From: an uncultured Planctomycetaceae bacterium
GTDB lineage: Bacteria; Planctomycetota; Phycisphaerae; UBA1845; UTPLA1
Assembly (NCBI GenBank): GCA_938008425.1
Contig: CALLKH010000226.1
Coordinates: 1 to 6,117, forward strand
Direction: 5' to 3'
DNA: 6,117 nucleotides
In this document: one piece after another, positions 5,295-6,117 of the stretch
How the letters are laid out: each line of letters starts with the position of its first letter
Numbering within the stretch: position 1 is the stretch's first letter
Made by a program: the position numbers and the translations under genes
The notes under the pieces: generated by a model
Told to the model about the DNA's origin: nothing
Seen by the model: the letters and a program-made list of their open reading frames with translations, nothing else
Database searches by the model: none

Positions 5295-6117
5295 ATGACG
5301 CGTACTCCAGGCAAACTGAATCGAATCCGCGGCGTACTGGTCGTCGCCGTGCTGCTCGGCTCCGCATCCACCGCGGCGATGGCCGAGGATCTCTGGCTTC
5401 AATGGGGCGGGCCGAACCGCGATTTCAAGGTCGACGCGAAGATCGTCGACAAGTGGGAGGGCGACAAGCCGAAGGTGCTCTGGTCGCGCGAGCTGGGTGA
5501 TGGCTATTCCTGCATCGTGGCGGACGGCCGCCGGCTCTATACGCATTATCACGTCGAGGACGAGGCGGCCGACGTCCATGATGACGTCGTCGTGGCACTC
5601 GATCCAGAATCAGGTGAAACGCTCTGGGAGTACCGCTACCCCGCGCCCTTCACCGAGAAGATGCTTCACGACTACGGCTACGGCCCGCGCTCGACGCCGC
5701 TCATTGTCGGAGACAGGCTTTACACCGTCGGCGCAACCGCGATCCTGACCTGCCTCGACAGGAACACCGGAAAGAGAATCTGGGCCGAGGACCTGATCAA
5801 GGACCACGGCGCGGGGCTTCTCGTCCGCGGCTACGGCGCAAGCCCCTTCGCCTACAAGAACATGATCATCCTGCCGATCGGCAAGCCCGATCCCGTCGAG
5901 GGCGCCGAGCCTTCCGACGACCATCATTCAGTCATCGCGTTTGATCAGGCCGACGGCAAGGTCGTCTGGAAGAACCAGGACTTCGGCAACACCTACGCCT
6001 CGCCCTTCGTCTACAAGTTTGATGGCAAGGATCATCTCGTCGTCTTCGGCAACGACGCGATCTACGGTCTCAATCCCATGAACGGCGAGGGCTGGTGGCG
6101 GCACGAACACGCCGGCG
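5295..6117 (+). CDS. Secreted PQQ-like beta-propeller repeat protein, C-terminus cut by window edge
   Basis: The 274 residues in view run to the edge without a stop. There is a signal peptide at 1-30 (Lys/Arg-rich start, hydrophobic core 13-21, AMA-ED cleavage), then LQWGGPNRDF at 35-44, an opening motif typical of exported PQQ-like proteins. Four blade motifs of the form hydrophobic-x-Asp/Asn-x-x-x-Gly-x-x-x-Trp follow at about 99-111, 151-163, 212-225 and 255-268. Such propellers have seven or eight blades, so about half the protein is probably missing. Some relatives are quinoprotein dehydrogenases; others, like BamB, bind no cofactor. The dehydrogenase-type catalytic residues cannot be judged from this part. 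It probably acts in the periplasm. The start is clear: AAGGAG at 5281-5286 lies 8 nt upstream. It follows the secreted DUF6263-like gene by 90 nt on the same strand with no terminator, so co-transcription is plausible. Confidence 0.92.
   Translation, partial: MTRTPGKLNRIRGVLVVAVLLGSASTAAMAEDLWLQWGGPNRDFKVDAKIVDKWEGDKPKVLWSRELGDGYSCIVADGRRLYTHYHVEDEAADVHDDVVVALDPESGETLWEYRYPAPFTEKMLHDYGYGPRSTPLIVGDRLYTVGATAILTCLDRNTGKRIWAEDLIKDHGAGLLVRGYGASPFAYKNMIILPIGKPDPVEGAEPSDDHHSVIAFDQADGKVVWKNQDFGNTYASPFVYKFDGKDHLVVFGNDAIYGLNPMNGEGWWRHEHAG

Noticed and set aside
5287..5298. Tiny frame ATG-AAA-ACA-TGA whose stop overlaps the propeller start codon
   Set aside because: The AAGGAG site directly abuts its ATG, leaving no spacing for initiation, while it is ideally placed (8 nt) for the ATG at 5295.
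1..6117. Mobile elements, CRISPR, tRNA/rRNA, defence or toxin-antitoxin genes
   Set aside because: I read both strands for transposase or integrase motifs, spaced direct repeats, tRNA-like folds and small paired genes, and found none.

Overview
The window reads as chromosomal DNA from a GC-rich, free-living bacterium. The best guess is the phylum Planctomycetota. This is an inference from gene content: a MoxR-type DUF58 protein, an unusual ClpS-like adaptor, an exported methyltransferase, and a secreted PQQ-like propeller starting with the Trp-Gly-Gly-Pro-Asn-Arg-Asp type motif. No marker gene is present to prove it. I see no phage, insertion sequence, CRISPR array, tRNA or rRNA.

Layout. (1) Positions 1-798, minus strand: the N-terminal 266 residues of a DUF58 protein that runs off the left edge. 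(2) Positions 799-1004: a divergent promoter region, with an exact TATAAT for the DUF58 gene on the minus strand and a sigma70-like promoter for clpS on the plus strand. (3) Positions 1005-1777, plus strand: a ClpS-like protease adaptor, an intrinsic terminator, and then a small DUF983 zinc-ribbon membrane protein whose start lies only 10 nt past the terminator U-tract. (4) Positions 1778-2044: a convergent intergenic gap with small inverted repeats. (5) Positions 2045-3758, minus strand: a TTG-started protein with one membrane segment and a coiled coil (no function recognised) and, upstream of it, a class I SAM-dependent methyltransferase with a lipoprotein-type signal peptide. (6) Positions 3759-4106: a second divergent promoter region. 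(7) Positions 4107-6117, plus strand: a secreted, DUF6263-like protein with a poly-acidic tail, then a secreted PQQ-like beta-propeller that runs off the right edge. These two may be co-transcribed.

How the genes relate. Nothing here forms an obvious pathway. Four of the seven proteins (2045-2782, the methyltransferase, the DUF6263-like protein and the propeller) are predicted to be exported or membrane-anchored with their bulk outside the cytoplasm. DUF983 is in the membrane, while DUF58 and ClpS are cytoplasmic. I see no clear new multi-gene system. The most notable points are the ClpS pocket with Asp where His is usual, the exported methyltransferase, and the possible attenuator between clpS and the DUF983 gene.
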